DNA from: Pseudogymnoascus destructans
Lineage: Eukaryota > Ascomycota > Leotiomycetes > Thelebolales > Thelebolaceae
Length of the DNA: 64,000 nt
Assembly: GCF_001641265.1 (NCBI RefSeq)
Contig: NW_020167542.1
Location: forward strand, 186,001-250,000
Direction of reading: 5' to 3'
The notes beneath the pieces are model-generated. The model saw only the letters and a list, made by a program, of their open reading frames with translations. It was not told the DNA's origin and did not search any database. Both the position numbers and the translations under genes were made by a program. Positions 1 to 11,426 of this stretch are shown here, one piece after another; the first letter of the stretch is position 1, and every line of letters starts with the position of its first letter.

Positions 1-3000
1 CGGAACGATGCGCCCTCGCTACCTTGAGTATGATGTAAAGTTACCATCCTCGCTTTCTTTCGTGACAAGCCAGTTTTCGAGCGACTCTCGGAATTCAAAG
101 TTGGCCTCAATCTTAATTCTAGCGAATCGGCTCCAGACCCAGTATTCGCGTCCGACCTCTCGGCATCAGGATTGAGTACGAATTGAGTGGTATGCGTTGT
201 TGAATTGTCTTCCTCATCATCTTCGTCCTGAGGCCGTGCCATGTTTTTCATTCGTGCTGCGGACCCTTTAATGTTGCCAGAAAGGCTTTCCCCAGAGCCT
301 GGGAATATGTACTCAAAAAGCTTCACACCAACTTCTCGTTCTAGTTGCATTTTCATTGGAAACAGATTAACCTCGAAATGATCCATGACTGGAATCCCAG
401 CAATTGCTTCGAGCATATACCAATAAACCCTCAGCATTTGCCTATTGGCGCCTTCAGATTCTTTGCGTTCAGGATCGAAATATGGAGCAATCATTTCGGG
501 ATATATGGCATCTGGAAGAAGATTAAGTCCCACAATCTTACCAATCTGTACGAGGTTCACATGTGAACCATCCGCATTATCGGTTCGATCATATTCCGCT
601 TTTTGTAGCTGGAATTCCATAAGGGGCCGATCCTCATCGCGCATCAGATGCCATACTATCTGCTCGGATGCTATGTTCCACCTAAGCAGACCATTATTTT
701 GAGAACCGTCATATTTGCGCTGTGACGTCGTGATCGCCTTCATCATGAAGAAGAGTTCGTCCCCACAGCTTGTTAGGTCGCGGTCTAAAAGGATTCGGCC
801 TTCCCAGCCTTTTTTGTCTAGGTAATTCGAATGTATTTGGAATTGAGTCTTGATTTCTTCAAGTTGGCGAATACGTTCCTGGAGCCGGATGACCATCTCA
901 GGGGCGCCACGAAGGTCGCTAAAGTCAGACGCAAGCATTATCTTCTCTAATTTCTCACTGCGAGTCTTTTCGAGGGGCTCGTTGTATAGTAACAGGTCGA
1001 GTACAATGATATACATGGCATAGTACTGAGATGAGTCGCAAATTGCTCTTATATGAGGAAACTGAACCCAGAGGTGATCCATTCGACTGTCCAGGCTATC
1101 AGCAGCGACTTTGTCTGTCCTGTCAACCTCATCATTGTACTTTAGGCGCAACGTATTGTATTTGTCGTATCTTAAGCTTGCCGAGGTCTTTTGCACAACA
1201 CGCTTGAATCCAAATGGGTCGACTTCGAAATCGAACATGACTTCCATCGGAACCCAAGGTGGCCAGGCCGATCCCGAAGGCGTCCCATATTGACTTCCCG
1301 AATACAAGGAGAGAAGAGGAGATTTAAAAAGCTTCTGGTGGGTGACGAAAAACTGGGTACCATCCATTTCCACAGAGAATCGACGCTGAACCAGCCCGCT
1401 AATTTCATCAAAAATGCGATCTTTATCCATGATTTCAACAAGTTTAAGCTCCATGCCTTTCGCGGTAACCAGAGCAACAGACTTTGGGTTTTTCTCGCTC
1501 TGAAGCTGAATTTGAGGGGCGATAAGGCGAACATGGTATGTGTTCTGAGGTGTAAAATCTTTACCAATGTTGGAGGTAAGATGCTCTGCGGAGGGTCTTC
1601 CTGCGCTCTCATAGTTTCCGGGATCGTTCGCATCGACAAATTTTTTGGAATCAGCGAGTAACCCTTGGATTCGTTGTTGAATATCGAAGTCGGCGTTTTG
1701 CTCCTCTGTCCCGCTTGAAGGAGATGCAGATGGCGGTTGAGGACTCGGCGGTGTTGAAGACTTAGACTTCGGGGCTTTTGCCTTGTTTTGCTCTTCGACA
1801 ATGTCTAGGATAAACTTCACTGCCCTTCTCGATAGGTAATATATGAACCCCCGCCTTTGGCTGACCTGGTGAATATATCGGAGAATGGTGTTGCGTAAAG
1901 AGTTGTTCCACTTTAGTTGAATGTTATGAATGACAAAGCGATTATTGAAATCACTAACAAAATCAGGGGCAGCAGCATTCTCCCCACGGGTATTATTCGA
2001 GTGGGTTTCTTCCTCTGGGAAGGTACGAGTATCGGTTCCTGGATCTAAGTCTAGACCAGGCGTCGCATTCCGGATATCTGCCCTAATTCTAGCTTCCATG
2101 AGATGCAGCATAGCTTCCAGGAACGATCGCTTCTCTCGTAGTACTGTATCATAACTTCTCATCTGATCAAGTTCGGCTTTAATCGCCGTGTCGTCATCAG
2201 CACTTGTAGCCTGTAGCTGGCGAAGCTCAATTTCTCCCATCGCTCGTTTGTGATCAATTACCTGTTCCTCGAGTTGATCTAGTCGATTTTGAATGAGCTG
2301 ACATTGGACTTTTCGCGGATCGTCGTCTTTGGACATGATGCAGACATGGGTGGGCTCGTTTCCAAAGGGGCTTGTGCGATCTGGGTCACCAGCTATAGTG
2401 TCCCCATGGTCTGTTTGACGGAAATAAGAAAGCCTGGGTGCATAAGCAAGTGGCATGATTTTTGTATGTGGATTTGCCTCGGCTGGCAAAATCCAATCCA
2501 GTTCCACAAAATCATCCATATCTATCCAACTGAAATCATTGTCTGGAATAACAAATTTGGAAAGTTCAGTTGCACCCCTGTCCTGTTGAGTAACGGGCGG
2601 CGGAACAGATGCTTTCTTGAGGGTTTCTGGCGTTGTACCTGCAATTGTTGCAGACATGGCGCGGATGTCCGCTGATACCAAGTCCAGCTGAGCCTTATGG
2701 ATTTTCATGCCTGTGGTTTTGCTCTGAGTTTTCCTGCCTTTGTCCTGAGTGTTAAACCACTCTCTTCTCTGGTGTATATCAAGCATGAAACTGTCCAGTT
2801 TTATCTTGAGTCCGGTCACCGAGACGACATCCTCCGTGTAATCCTCAGCTTCTTTGTGTTTGTATACATGGCTATGAAATAGCGGGGCGAGCAAGATGCT
2901 GTATTTTATGGTCGCCAAATGCCTACCAAATTTTTTGCTCGACTTTTCAAGTCCGGGCCATAATCGGCCTTGTCGAATTGGAAGAGACATCGTGCCTCCA

Positions 3001-6000
3001 AACATGGACCACCATGCAAAAAAATGGGTGAAGAACCGTGGGGTTAAATGGACGCTGTTGTAGCTTGTTGATGGCGTCGTATTTGTTACAGACCAACTCC
3101 GGTTCATTGGGGCTGTCACAGCGATAGATAAGTGGATATAGTTACTCCGAAATCCCCTGAAAGCGTCATATACATCCCCTGGCGGCGCTTTTGCAAAAGC
3201 AGGCTCTTTTAAAATAATGTCATAGTGCGGTATAAAGTCAAAAGTCCTTTCTCCGCCGACGATATTTCTTTCGAAGACAAGACCTGCTAACCATTGGACA
3301 TTTCCAGAGAGTTTCATGATCACCTTCTTGAAAATTGCCCCCTTCCTGTAGCTATCGCTGCTTGCCACGCTGTCGCTGTCACGGCCCGATGAAATTGTTT
3401 GAAGGGCTTGATGACTGTAATCAGGAATGGCCAGTATGTAATCACCACTCTCGACGGTCATGAATTTCTTCGGGTCATTCTCACGCCAAACGCTCCACCG
3501 AACATCGTTACGCCAGCACATCAAGAAGCCGGCCCCGTTTCCGGTAACTGCGTAGGGGTCACGGGTTCCTTTCAGCAATAGATGAACGTCTCCATCGCCT
3601 TTCCATGACACGAGCAAGCGTGAGTGAAAGCCCAGGCGGATTTTGTCCCAGAAACCTGTCCGATCCGAAGGATCGATCTGAGGCTTTGTAAAATTTTCAA
3701 TTACCATCATCATATCTTGGATTGCAGGCTGGTATGACGCGCCCCATGTAATTCTCGTCGGGAATATGGTATTGATGTCAATATTGAGATCTGAATATGA
3801 CTTTACTGGAGACACGGTACGTCGTACATCGATAGCGAAATAGCCCGAGTTTGATTGTACCTGGTTCCTGACCTTGGCAGGAACGATATCAACTTTGACG
3901 TGACGGACAGATTGCGGTCCGCAGAACTCTTCCGCAATGACAAAGTTTGTCTTTAAAGACCAACTTGGCAACCGTAGGGACTGGCCTGGCTTCATGGCTG
4001 GCACGTGTAGGAGAGGGAGAGGGTAGTCTCTGAGCGACATACGTGCCTCTCCCATGTCGATCTGGACGTGCATGGGAATGAGTAAAGAGTACTTCATATC
4101 GTGAGGCATACCCTTCCCAATCTGGTGGAGAAATTCTGGGAGTTGGCTAGGAGGGAAAGTAGGTTTATCAATAGTGATGTGTAGATCGTTGATCAGCGTA
4201 CTCATAAGACCTGGGCGCTGAGGTATCTCCACAATGTTCTCAATGTCTTCCATATCGTCGGGTAACTCATCAGGGCCCCAGAACCCGCCCCGCAATTTCT
4301 TCATGTCGTTCATCTGTGTCCTGTATGATTGATCGATACGTCTCTTCCAACTTTGTGCATTATAATGCTGTAATGTTTCCATAGCTTCTTGGATTGGGAC
4401 CTTTGTAGAGGCACTTAGACCACACAATCCCTCCGGGTCGTATCGCATACGGTAATGACGCGTGGTTGATCGTGAGCGCTCAGGTCTTTGTGAGTACTCT
4501 TCGCTTTTGCTTCTCATGTGGGAAGTACCCTGTTGATTACTTCGGCCAAACGGGCGAGCCGATCGAGTACGGATTCTTGACGTGTCCTTTCTCTGTTCTT
4601 GTTCTTCGACCTTCTTAACTTTGACTCTAAATGCTTCCTCGCGGGCAAGGCGTTGCTGTTGTTCGACCAGTCCAGATCTGTAAATATTGCCCAGTTTCCA
4701 TTCAAATGCACCATCTTCGATTTCAAAAAGAAGTGCCTTGCTACGAACAGAAATTTTTGGCACATGCTTGGGTCCCTCTGGACCCTTCTTCAAGATATAC
4801 TCATTTGTCCCGGTTTTGAACCGGTGATGAAGTTGTTCTATCGCTTTGACTGTGTTCACGACATTGTCAAAGACTTTATATAGAACAACTTGATGCGGCA
4901 CAGCTAGCCGTATGGCTTCCGTGCTGACTTCAATAACATTATCTTCCACAGAAGCTCCAGAGGCTAACTGTTGCCTCATTTGTCGCAAGTTAACCTTTCC
5001 TGTTTTGATACTGGCGAGGCGAGCCCATACCCGCTTCATCTTAGGTGCCTCGACGTAGAGTCGAGCAAGCTTGCAGTTCATGAAGGGTGGTGAGTATCGC
5101 CGACGGCCAGTTTCCACGCCGTACACTTGCAGCATCATAGGTGGGTCAGCGGGCATATTGGCTTTTACTTGAATTAAGCCAAACTTGGCATCGATTGTTA
5201 CCAGTTCGTTCAATCGCAGTCTGTGCTCGAGGAGGTTGCGTTTGTTGCTGTTAGTTGGAAACTGCATGGGGGACAGGTAGTCTAGGCCATTGATGTCCCT
5301 AGTGGCCGCCAGCGAGGGACGGATAATATCAACATTCGTTTTGGTGCGAATGAATGCCTTTCGAAATACGGTTCCTGCGACGCCAATGGCATAGTGCCGA
5401 TATAACGAATATTGGATCAATAGTGTCCTGACATGCGAATTGACATGAAATAGAGGCCCCTGGGTATCAGTGGAGGTCGAGGCGGTAATATTGCATTGCG
5501 GCATGGCAAGAAAAGACTCGAATTCCCACTTTTCTGAAGATTCAACGACGAATCCTTCTAGGCCGCAAACGTCTATCGTTAAGCATCGTCCATCAGTCGA
5601 GTCTTGGCTGTGTTCGATACTTTGAGGGACACTTCTGTGGTGGTGGGTGTCAGGGGTTAACGATCCGCTGCTGGCCCGTCTATGGGATGGGTTGCGGTCT
5701 GCAATTTTTCCTTTGTGTGCTCGATATTCCGCTGTCCACGATTCTAATTGTAAAGCAACGCCGCGTATATCATTCGAAATATCTGGGTCAACACCAGCGA
5801 CTTCAGCGCTGAAATTCGAAGCATGGAATTGAAAGTGGAGTAGCCACGGTGGTAGAGCTCTGACGAAGTTGGGATCTTTCGATGTTTTGGGATTCACCTT
5901 TTTATCCGGCTCTACGTTAGTCCTAAGTTGGTGGACAATCTCGCGGATGCCCTCACTTAGTTCTGGGCGGATCATTCGGACCGAGAATGTCTGAAGACTA

Positions 6001-7820
6001 CCGGAAGCTATCACGTTAACTTCAGGGCTTGCGTTCACCTGTACTTTAATCTCCATAGACTCTGTCTGAAGTAAATCATAGCGAGCTGCCGAAGCTGTCT
6101 GGTAGTACAAATCGTGTGATTGCACTCTGAATGTGGATGCTAGCGCATAGTGAATATCTCCTTCAGCAGAATGAGACGATTCTAGGTCCAACGACACCGA
6201 GGAAATGGATGATATAATGAGATCAAAGTCGTCTTCGTCAGCATCCTTTTCCACGGGAGGTAATGCTATGCGGAATACTGGCTCATGCATAGAAAACTTG
6301 ACATTCGCTTTGGGTAGGAACTTTGAAATTAGCTCGCGGCTTCCTTGGCCTGATCGGGATGTCGATTTTGGACGTGGTTGCATGATCGTCATGAGAAGTG
6401 GAAGGTGTTTCGGGTCAAGGTCAACCGACGGAGAAGTGATGACTATGTTGGCAAATAAGATATTTGCATTGCGCTCATCAGCACTTTGAACCCCTTTAAA
6501 CCCAACAATCTTGGAAGGTAAGGTGGTTCTTATCGTGGTGGTAGTCATCGGTATATATACTAGGCGGTCTGACTTTCCATGGCCATCATCAACACCAATA
6601 GAAACAGAAAGCGCCGCCAAGAGACCTTGATGTGCCACAGTTTGCGAAGAGAAGTACATGCGATGGTCTGGAGACTTGGGGTCTAACCGATGTACATCTA
6701 TGCCGACCTCTTTCATGGAAGCATTAAAAAATAGAGGGCCGTTGCCGGGCTGAACATTTCGAATCTTCTTTGCAAGTCCAATGTGGGTAATTGCAAATTG
6801 TATTTCCTTGATTCCTCGGAGGATTGAACTGAGAAATTCGTTGAAATCCGAAGTGTTCTCCATGTTTGTGTCACATTCAGCACTCGTGTCCACTTTCAGA
6901 TTTGCGACCTGCGCGTCAGAGGTTGAATCTGTTTCATGGCGGCTCTTTGAGAAAAGCTTAGAGCGATTGCGGTAACAAGATAAACACGTCTCTATATCGT
7001 CCACGGGAATATGTAGCCTTCCTAGCTTTAGTTCAATTGATGCCTCGTGCAGCCCGTCAATCTCCTTGTAAAGCAGACCATTTATGTTGAGAGCTGCGTG
7101 ATCCAGGACCTCCAACGACTCGTTCCCTTCGGCAGTAAGTAGCACACTTCGAATGGTGACCGTCCATTCGGCTGGTCGCTGATGTTTCTCTTGCTGCTTC
7201 TTGCGTGAGAATATGTGCCCCTGGTCGACCATTTTCCGCCTCGTATTGACGGCAATGGTATAACTACCAATCTGGATAGTTCCCACTTCCAAGATTGTGA
7301 GTGATGAGTTGGTGGCCACAATATCGACCATTCGAAGCCACCCAATACTGCGATGGAGGCGCTTGACCCTTTCCTTCAGTTTTTTAAGTTCGTCCCAACT
7401 CTTCCGCTGGCTTTCGCTGGCGCCTTTGCCATGGTATTTCGCCCAGCCTTTCGCAGCCTGAGGTTGGGGCGTATGGTCGGAATCTTCAGCAGTATCTTGG
7501 CTTAACTCTGTGATGTTTTTGAGCTTCTGCTTATTTTGTGTTTCCAAGGCTTCGATATCAACCGTTACAGCAAGTTCAGTCACAACAATGCTTAGCCAGG
7601 TCGGCTGGGCAAATGTTGGACGATGAAGGTTGATTCCCAACCCGCGGATTTCCACTCTTATTCCATCTCGTGGTGTGTATGCCAGTCTTCTCAGAGACAA
7701 ATAACCGATGCGTTGGATGGATATGCCGGTGGCGATGCGTAGGACTGCAAAGAGGATGAACGACGAGAGGTAGAGGAGCACCACAATCCCAAACACAAAG
7801 GAGGGGCTTAAGATGGCCAT
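1..7820 (-). CDS. FMP27: FMP27/BLTP2-family bridge-like lipid transfer protein, 3' end outside window
   Basis: One reading frame stays open from the ATG at 7818-7820 to the left edge, giving about 2606 residues with no intron. I recognise the fungal FMP27 (YPR117W; animal Hobbit/BLTP2) family. Members are very long bridge-like proteins at ER-plasma membrane contacts, thought to move lipid along a hydrophobic groove. Visible support: an N-terminal hydrophobic anchor (about residues 5-27), the family block reading WEFESFLAMPQ about one third in, and near the left edge the block REVGVKLFEYIFPGS that precedes the family C-terminus. Yeast FMP27 is 2628 residues, so only a short C-terminal tail should be missing. 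The gene is head to head with eIF4B. Lipid transfer is known for the family; nothing here tests it. Confidence 0.9.
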   Translation of the reverse strand, partial: MAILSPSFVFGIVVLLYLSSFILFAVLRIATGISIQRIGYLSLRRLAYTPRDGIRVEIRGLGINLHRPTFAQPTWLSIVVTELAVTVDIEALETQNKQKLKNITELSQDTAEDSDHTPQPQAAKGWAKYHGKGASESQRKSWDELKKLKERVKRLHRSIGWLRMVDIVATNSSLTILEVGTIQIGSYTIAVNTRRKMVDQGHIFSRKKQQEKHQRPAEWTVTIRSVLLTAEGNESLEVLDHAALNINGLLYKEIDGLHEASIELKLGRLHIPVDDIETCLSCYRNRSKLFSKSRHETDSTSDAQVANLKVDTSAECDTNMENTSDFNEFLSSILRGIKEIQFAITHIGLAKKIRNVQPGNGPLFFNASMKEVGIDVHRLDPKSPDHRMYFSSQTVAHQGLLAALSVSIGVDDGHGKSDRLVYIPMTTTTIRTTLPSKIVGFKGVQSADERNANILFANIVITSPSVDLDPKHLPLLMTIMQPRPKSTSRSGQGSRELISKFLPKANVKFSMHEPVFRIALPPVEKDADEDDFDLIISSISSVSLDLESSHSAEGDIHYALASTFRVQSHDLYYQTASAARYDLLQTESMEIKVQVNASPEVNVIASGSLQTFSVRMIRPELSEGIREIVHQLRTNVEPDKKVNPKTSKDPNFVRALPPWLLHFQFHASNFSAEVAGVDPDISNDIRGVALQLESWTAEYRAHKGKIADRNPSHRRASSGSLTPDTHHHRSVPQSIEHSQDSTDGRCLTIDVCGLEGFVVESSEKWEFESFLAMPQCNITASTSTDTQGPLFHVNSHVRTLLIQYSLYRHYAIGVAGTVFRKAFIRTKTNVDIIRPSLAATRDINGLDYLSPMQFPTNSNKRNLLEHRLRLNELVTIDAKFGLIQVKANMPADPPMMLQVYGVETGRRRYSPPFMNCKLARLYVEAPKMKRVWARLASIKTGKVNLRQMRQQLASGASVEDNVIEVSTEAIRLAVPHQVVLYKVFDNVVNTVKAIEQLHHRFKTGTNEYILKKGPEGPKHVPKISVRSKALLFEIEDGAFEWKLGNIYRSGLVEQQQRLAREEAFRVKVKKVEEQEQRKDTSRIRTRSARPFGRSNQQGTSHMRSKSEEYSQRPERSRSTTRHYRMRYDPEGLCGLSASTKVPIQEAMETLQHYNAQSWKRRIDQSYRTQMNDMKKLRGGFWGPDELPDDMEDIENIVEIPQRPGLMSTLINDLHITIDKPTFPPSQLPEFLHQIGKGMPHDMKYSLLIPMHVQIDMGEARMSLRDYPLPLLHVPAMKPGQSLRLPSWSLKTNFVIAEEFCGPQSVRHVKVDIVPAKVRNQVQSNSGYFAIDVRRTVSPVKSYSDLNIDINTIFPTRITWGASYQPAIQDMMMVIENFTKPQIDPSDRTGFWDKIRLGFHSRLLVSWKGDGDVHLLLKGTRDPYAVTGNGAGFLMCWRNDVRWSVWRENDPKKFMTVESGDYILAIPDYSHQALQTISSGRDSDSVASSDSYRKGAIFKKVIMKLSGNVQWLAGLVFERNIVGGERTFDFIPHYDIILKEPAFAKAPPGDVYDAFRGFRSNYIHLSIAVTAPMNRSWSVTNTTPSTSYNSVHLTPRFFTHFFAWWSMFGGTMSLPIRQGRLWPGLEKSSKKFGRHLATIKYSILLAPLFHSHVYKHKEAEDYTEDVVSVTGLKIKLDSFMLDIHQRREWFNTQDKGRKTQSKTTGMKIHKAQLDLVSADIRAMSATIAGTTPETLKKASVPPPVTQQDRGATELSKFVIPDNDFSWIDMDDFVELDWILPAEANPHTKIMPLAYAPRLSYFRQTDHGDTIAGDPDRTSPFGNEPTHVCIMSKDDDPRKVQCQLIQNRLDQLEEQVIDHKRAMGEIELRQLQATSADDDTAIKAELDQMRSYDTVLREKRSFLEAMLHLMEARIRADIRNATPGLDLDPGTDTRTFPEEETHSNNTRGENAAAPDFVSDFNNRFVIHNIQLKWNNSLRNTILRYIHQVSQRRGFIYYLSRRAVKFILDIVEEQNKAKAPKSKSSTPPSPQPPSASPSSGTEEQNADFDIQQRIQGLLADSKKFVDANDPGNYESAGRPSAEHLTSNIGKDFTPQNTYHVRLIAPQIQLQSEKNPKSVALVTAKGMELKLVEIMDKDRIFDEISGLVQRRFSVEMDGTQFFVTHQKLFKSPLLSLYSGSQYGTPSGSAWPPWVPMEVMFDFEVDPFGFKRVVQKTSASLRYDKYNTLRLKYNDEVDRTDKVAADSLDSRMDHLWVQFPHIRAICDSSQYYAMYIIVLDLLLYNEPLEKTRSEKLEKIMLASDFSDLRGAPEMVIRLQERIRQLEEIKTQFQIHSNYLDKKGWEGRILLDRDLTSCGDELFFMMKAITTSQRKYDGSQNNGLLRWNIASEQIVWHLMRDEDRPLMEFQLQKAEYDRTDNADGSHVNLVQIGKIVGLNLLPDAIYPEMIAPYFDPERKESEGANRQMLRVYWYMLEAIAGIPVMDHFEVNLFPMKMQLEREVGVKLFEYIFPGSGESLSGNIKGSAARMKNMARPQDEDDEEDNSTTHTTQFVLNPDAERSDANTGSGADSLELRLRPTLNSESRSKTGLSRKKARMVTLHHTQGSEGASF

Positions 7821-8697
7821 TTTGTCGGGCAGGACTCGTACGCCATGGACTGTAGGAGGCCTACTTCAGATCAGTGACTCCATAGGATGGCCTGGAATAC
7901 AGCAAGAGCAGGCGCGTGTCGGTAGGCCAGCCCGTAGTTGCCAGTATCACCACTGAGCCAGAGATGTTACCGGGCCTAGGATCATTGGTAGCTCTTTGGA
8001 TGCAGAATGTATGGTCATGGTCCAACTAAATCAATTCGCATGGCATGTTGAGTGGATGGGCGCGCATAAACTATGGACCAGTTTGAAAGATGGGTAGATC
8101 TGAAATATAGTTGATTTCCATCATTGTCCAGCAAGGCAACAGATATGGGTAGACATGTATGAAGATGGAGTACAGGCGGACTGTTGGGGGCTCGTTTTGA
8201 GATCCTCGAAATAAATAAAATACCCTACAGCTGTCTAGAGTAGCGATATAATGGGTATGAGCAACTACGTATTGGGGTTGTTGATCGTCACGTGTGCTGC
8301 CAAGGGGGCTTGGGGGCAAGCTTTTGTTCGCAAGGTACTCTGGTGCATTAAATCACGTGACCAAACACTGCGGGTTAGCCTTACAAGTACTAAAATGCCA
8401 CCCGCCACCACCGAACACCGCTTCTACAGCCTTTCTCTCGCTTAAAAGTACAGACCGTGCACGTGCGTTGGGTTCCTTGCACCTGATATTATTCACTAAA
8501 ATCCATCAAAAAAAGCATCATCTCAATTCGGAGATTTCGATCACTCTAATCCACCCCTCGCTCCAGAATCACATCGGATACCGGGGATTCACACGATAAA
8601 CATCAACCCGAAGGACAGAACAGAACTTTCTTCAGCGCTCCAATTAAACGCCGCCCGTTACAACTTGTTCCCGCGCATTTTTTCTATATCCGCAATC
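7821..8697. promoter_or_regulatory. Divergent promoter region between FMP27 and eIF4B with three CACGTG sites
   Basis: This 877-bp gene-free interval separates two divergent start codons. CACGTG cores lie at 8289-8294, 8354-8359 (full TCACGTGA) and 8460-8465 (GCACGTGC). This is the bHLH/Cbf1-type E-box. The last two are nearer the eIF4B start. A pyrimidine-rich stretch, usual before fungal start codons, precedes 8698. Which gene the sites serve is inference. Confidence 0.45.
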
Positions 8698-10836
8698 ATG
8701 GGTGAGTTGACTTTATCCACCTGGGACCGGTCTCGCTTTGGCCCCCTCGAAGCAGGATCAATTGAGGCCGGCGTATCTGGAGATAATCATGAAGCTGACA
8801 GCATATTCTGCAGGTCCGAAAAAGAAGGAACAGCAGAAGATGTCCCTCGGGGCCTTCATGACTGATGAGAGTAAGCTATATACCGAGATGCCTAGATGTT
8901 ACATGGCTAATACTGCACAGAACTTGGATCCTGGGCTGATGAGATGGAGGATATGCCAGTCTGTGAGTATATTTTTATTTTTTTGGAATTGACCCTCCCA
9001 ATATTTTCAGCTTGCTAATCGTTTATAGCCGGTATGTTTGCTCTTTCCAAGCCCCGAAACTCGCACACATAGGACCCATATCACCAACCCTTTCCTGGCG
9101 ACTTATTTGACCGGCTTGATTCATGCTGATTCAATAGACTCTCGTTCTGGATATGGCGCCGAAAAGCGAACTTACGGCTCTACAAACACTACCTTCGGAA
9201 GCGGTAACCTAGCTGGTTCGTCACTCTAATTGGAATATGCCAATGAACCATGCACCTGCTAACAGTGCGGTTCAGGATACTCTGTCAGAGAGGAACTACC
9301 TCTCCCAGATAAGCCACCTTATACTGTGCATCTAGGAAATCTCTCATTCGACGCTACCGTTGGTGACGTGACGGATTTCTTTGCTGATTGCGAATGCACC
9401 AATGTTCGCATCATCGAAGACAAGCTCGAAATGAAACCCAAGGGGTTTGGATATGCAGAGTTTGGTTCCCGCGAAGGCCTGATCAAGGCGTTGGCGCTTT
9501 CCGGATCGCAATTCCAGGGCAGAAACATCAGAGTCAGCGTCGCAGATCCACGTATGTTTTGCAGCCGTTGCTACATGTGCCTCCTCATACTGACCATCCT
9601 TGCTATATAGCCAAAGATCGTGATCGCCCGGATGTTCGTGAATTGGGAGACTGGAGTCGCAAGGGACCATTGCCCGACCTGCCAGGTCGCGGAGGAAACG
9701 ACCGCCGAGCACCTGAGAGAGGGTTTGCATCCGGAAGAACATTTGGCGATGGAGGCTCGGAATCCGGCGGTGATCGTAGAGAGCGCCGCGATCCATTCCC
9801 TCAGGATGATGGAAAGGTCAGAGACCTTGGCAACTGGGAGCGTCGCGGGCCATTGTCCACAGTTCCCCAACAGGAGCGCCAAACGAGCACCAGAGAAGGG
9901 GGCCGTAGCAGCACAGTTGATGGGCCACGTGCGGAAGGGTTCAAAGATAGGAGAGCATCGCCAGCTGCATGGGGAGAGGGCCGTACCCAGGACTCTCAGG
10001 ATGGCTCGAGACCTCCAAGACGCGAGTTTCAGGAGCGCCCAGTTGCTGATAGAGCTCCAACTGCCGCAGAGCAGGATAGCCAATGGCGAACAAAGATGAA
10101 GCCAGACGCCCCAGTTGCACCAGCTGCGACTTCGCCGCTGCCATCGAGAGATGGTAGTGAAGGCCCGGCTTCTCCCGCACCAGCCTCTGCAGCCCCTGTT
10201 GGAAGACCAAAGCTGAACCTGACAAAGCGCACAGTGTCTGAAGCAGCTGACGTGGCTTCACCAGCATCTGCTACTGGCGATGCTAAGGCTAGCCCATTCG
10301 GTGCAGCACGTCCTATTGATACTGCTGCCAAAGAAAGGGAGATCGAAGAGAAACGAGTTGCTGCGCTAAAGGAGAAAAAGGAGGCCGATGACAAGTCTCG
10401 CGAGGAAAAGCGCATCGCCAAGGAAGCTGCAAAGGGAGAAAAGACCGAAGGTGAAACTGATGATGGCACACCAACTGCAGAGATTGTGAAGAAGACGGAT
10501 GGTCTTACCCTGGAAGAAGAATCTGCGACTCAAGACACCACCGACTCCAAGCCTAAAGAGGCGGCTCAGCAGAAACCCGCTGATACTGGGGCCTGGAGAC
10601 GCCCTGCAGCTGGCCCAAAGCCCCCCCGAAGCGATGTCCCAAGGGGTCCTCGCGGTGATGGACCGCCACGTGGTCCTCGCAATGATTCCAACAGAGGTCC
10701 AGGGCCACGAGCCAACGGTGGAGCTCCACCATCCGGCGCAGCCGCCGAGCAGGTGGCAGAGGCTCCAGAGGAAGACGGCTGGAGCACGGTCTCAAAACCT
10801 AAAAAGAACCAGCGTGGTGGCGCACGTGGTATTTAA
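8698..10836 (+). CDS. TIF3: Translation initiation factor eIF4B (Tif3-like), RRM protein, seven proposed exons
   Basis: eIF4B stimulates the eIF4A helicase during ribosome scanning. Proposed exons: 8698-8701, 8814-8870, 8921-8962, 9029-9031, 9138-9215, 9276-9551 and 9611-10836, giving about 561 residues. The start reads MGPKKKEQQKMSLG, then LGSWADEMEDMP, both typical of fungal eIF4B N-termini. One RRM follows, with RNP2 VHLGNL and RNP1 KGFGYAEF. After it come two related repeats (RELGDWSRKGPLP and RDLGNWERRGPLS), like those in yeast Tif3. The rest is Arg/Gly/Pro-rich and charged, ending in a KPKKNQRGG tail. The first coding exon is only ATG plus one base, and the exon at 9029-9031 is 3 nt. 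Skipping that microexon keeps the frame, so it is the least certain join. Confidence 0.9.
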
Positions 10837-11426
10837 TCATAGGTATTTAATTCAGCGTCTAAGGCAGTGCGGGAAGCGAAATATGCAGCCATGAAGGGTT
10901 GGGCATTTTCTGATCCAATCTCTTTACACGACGGTACTATATGCAGTGGATGGATCTGTACTCGGCGTTTGGTCATGTTTGTTGTTTCTGGTATCTTGTG
11001 TGTGCGCTTAACTCCTTGCTGATTTGGCTTTGGATAGCGCGTATGAATGATACCGAGGATGTCGCGTTGCATTAAGGCTGTCTCATAACTATGCTTTCTT
11101 CGTTGTTTCTACTTCGCATATACGGTTGCGTTTTCAGCGGGCTTCCAAAGTTCTATTGAGGATCTATCATGGGAGCATTGGAAGAATGAATGCAAAGGTG
11201 TGCTCTCAGATGAGAAGTAGTGGCAACTAGACTCACCGCCGCATTATGATCGCTGTGCATGCACGATAGTGCTAAATGGCACAGAAATATGGATTCTCGC
11301 ATGCTTGTATTTATAAATGCCTTCCAGACGCCTCAACTTTGAAGACCCAGTCCGTTTATGTCTCGATATTTATGTTAAAAGTGAATGAACGTGTATTGAC
11401 TACCTAACGCAACCGCTTATATATCC
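10837..11426. other. Convergent intergenic region between eIF4B and RRP5
   Basis: About 590 bp lie between two stop codons. The sequence is AT-rich and presumably holds both 3' UTRs and polyadenylation signals. No gene or repeat was seen. Confidence 0.5.

Noticed and set aside
4514..4765. Separate small gene or frameshift in FMP27
   Set aside because: The main FMP27 frame runs straight through here with conserved sequence; the short frame is a shadow.
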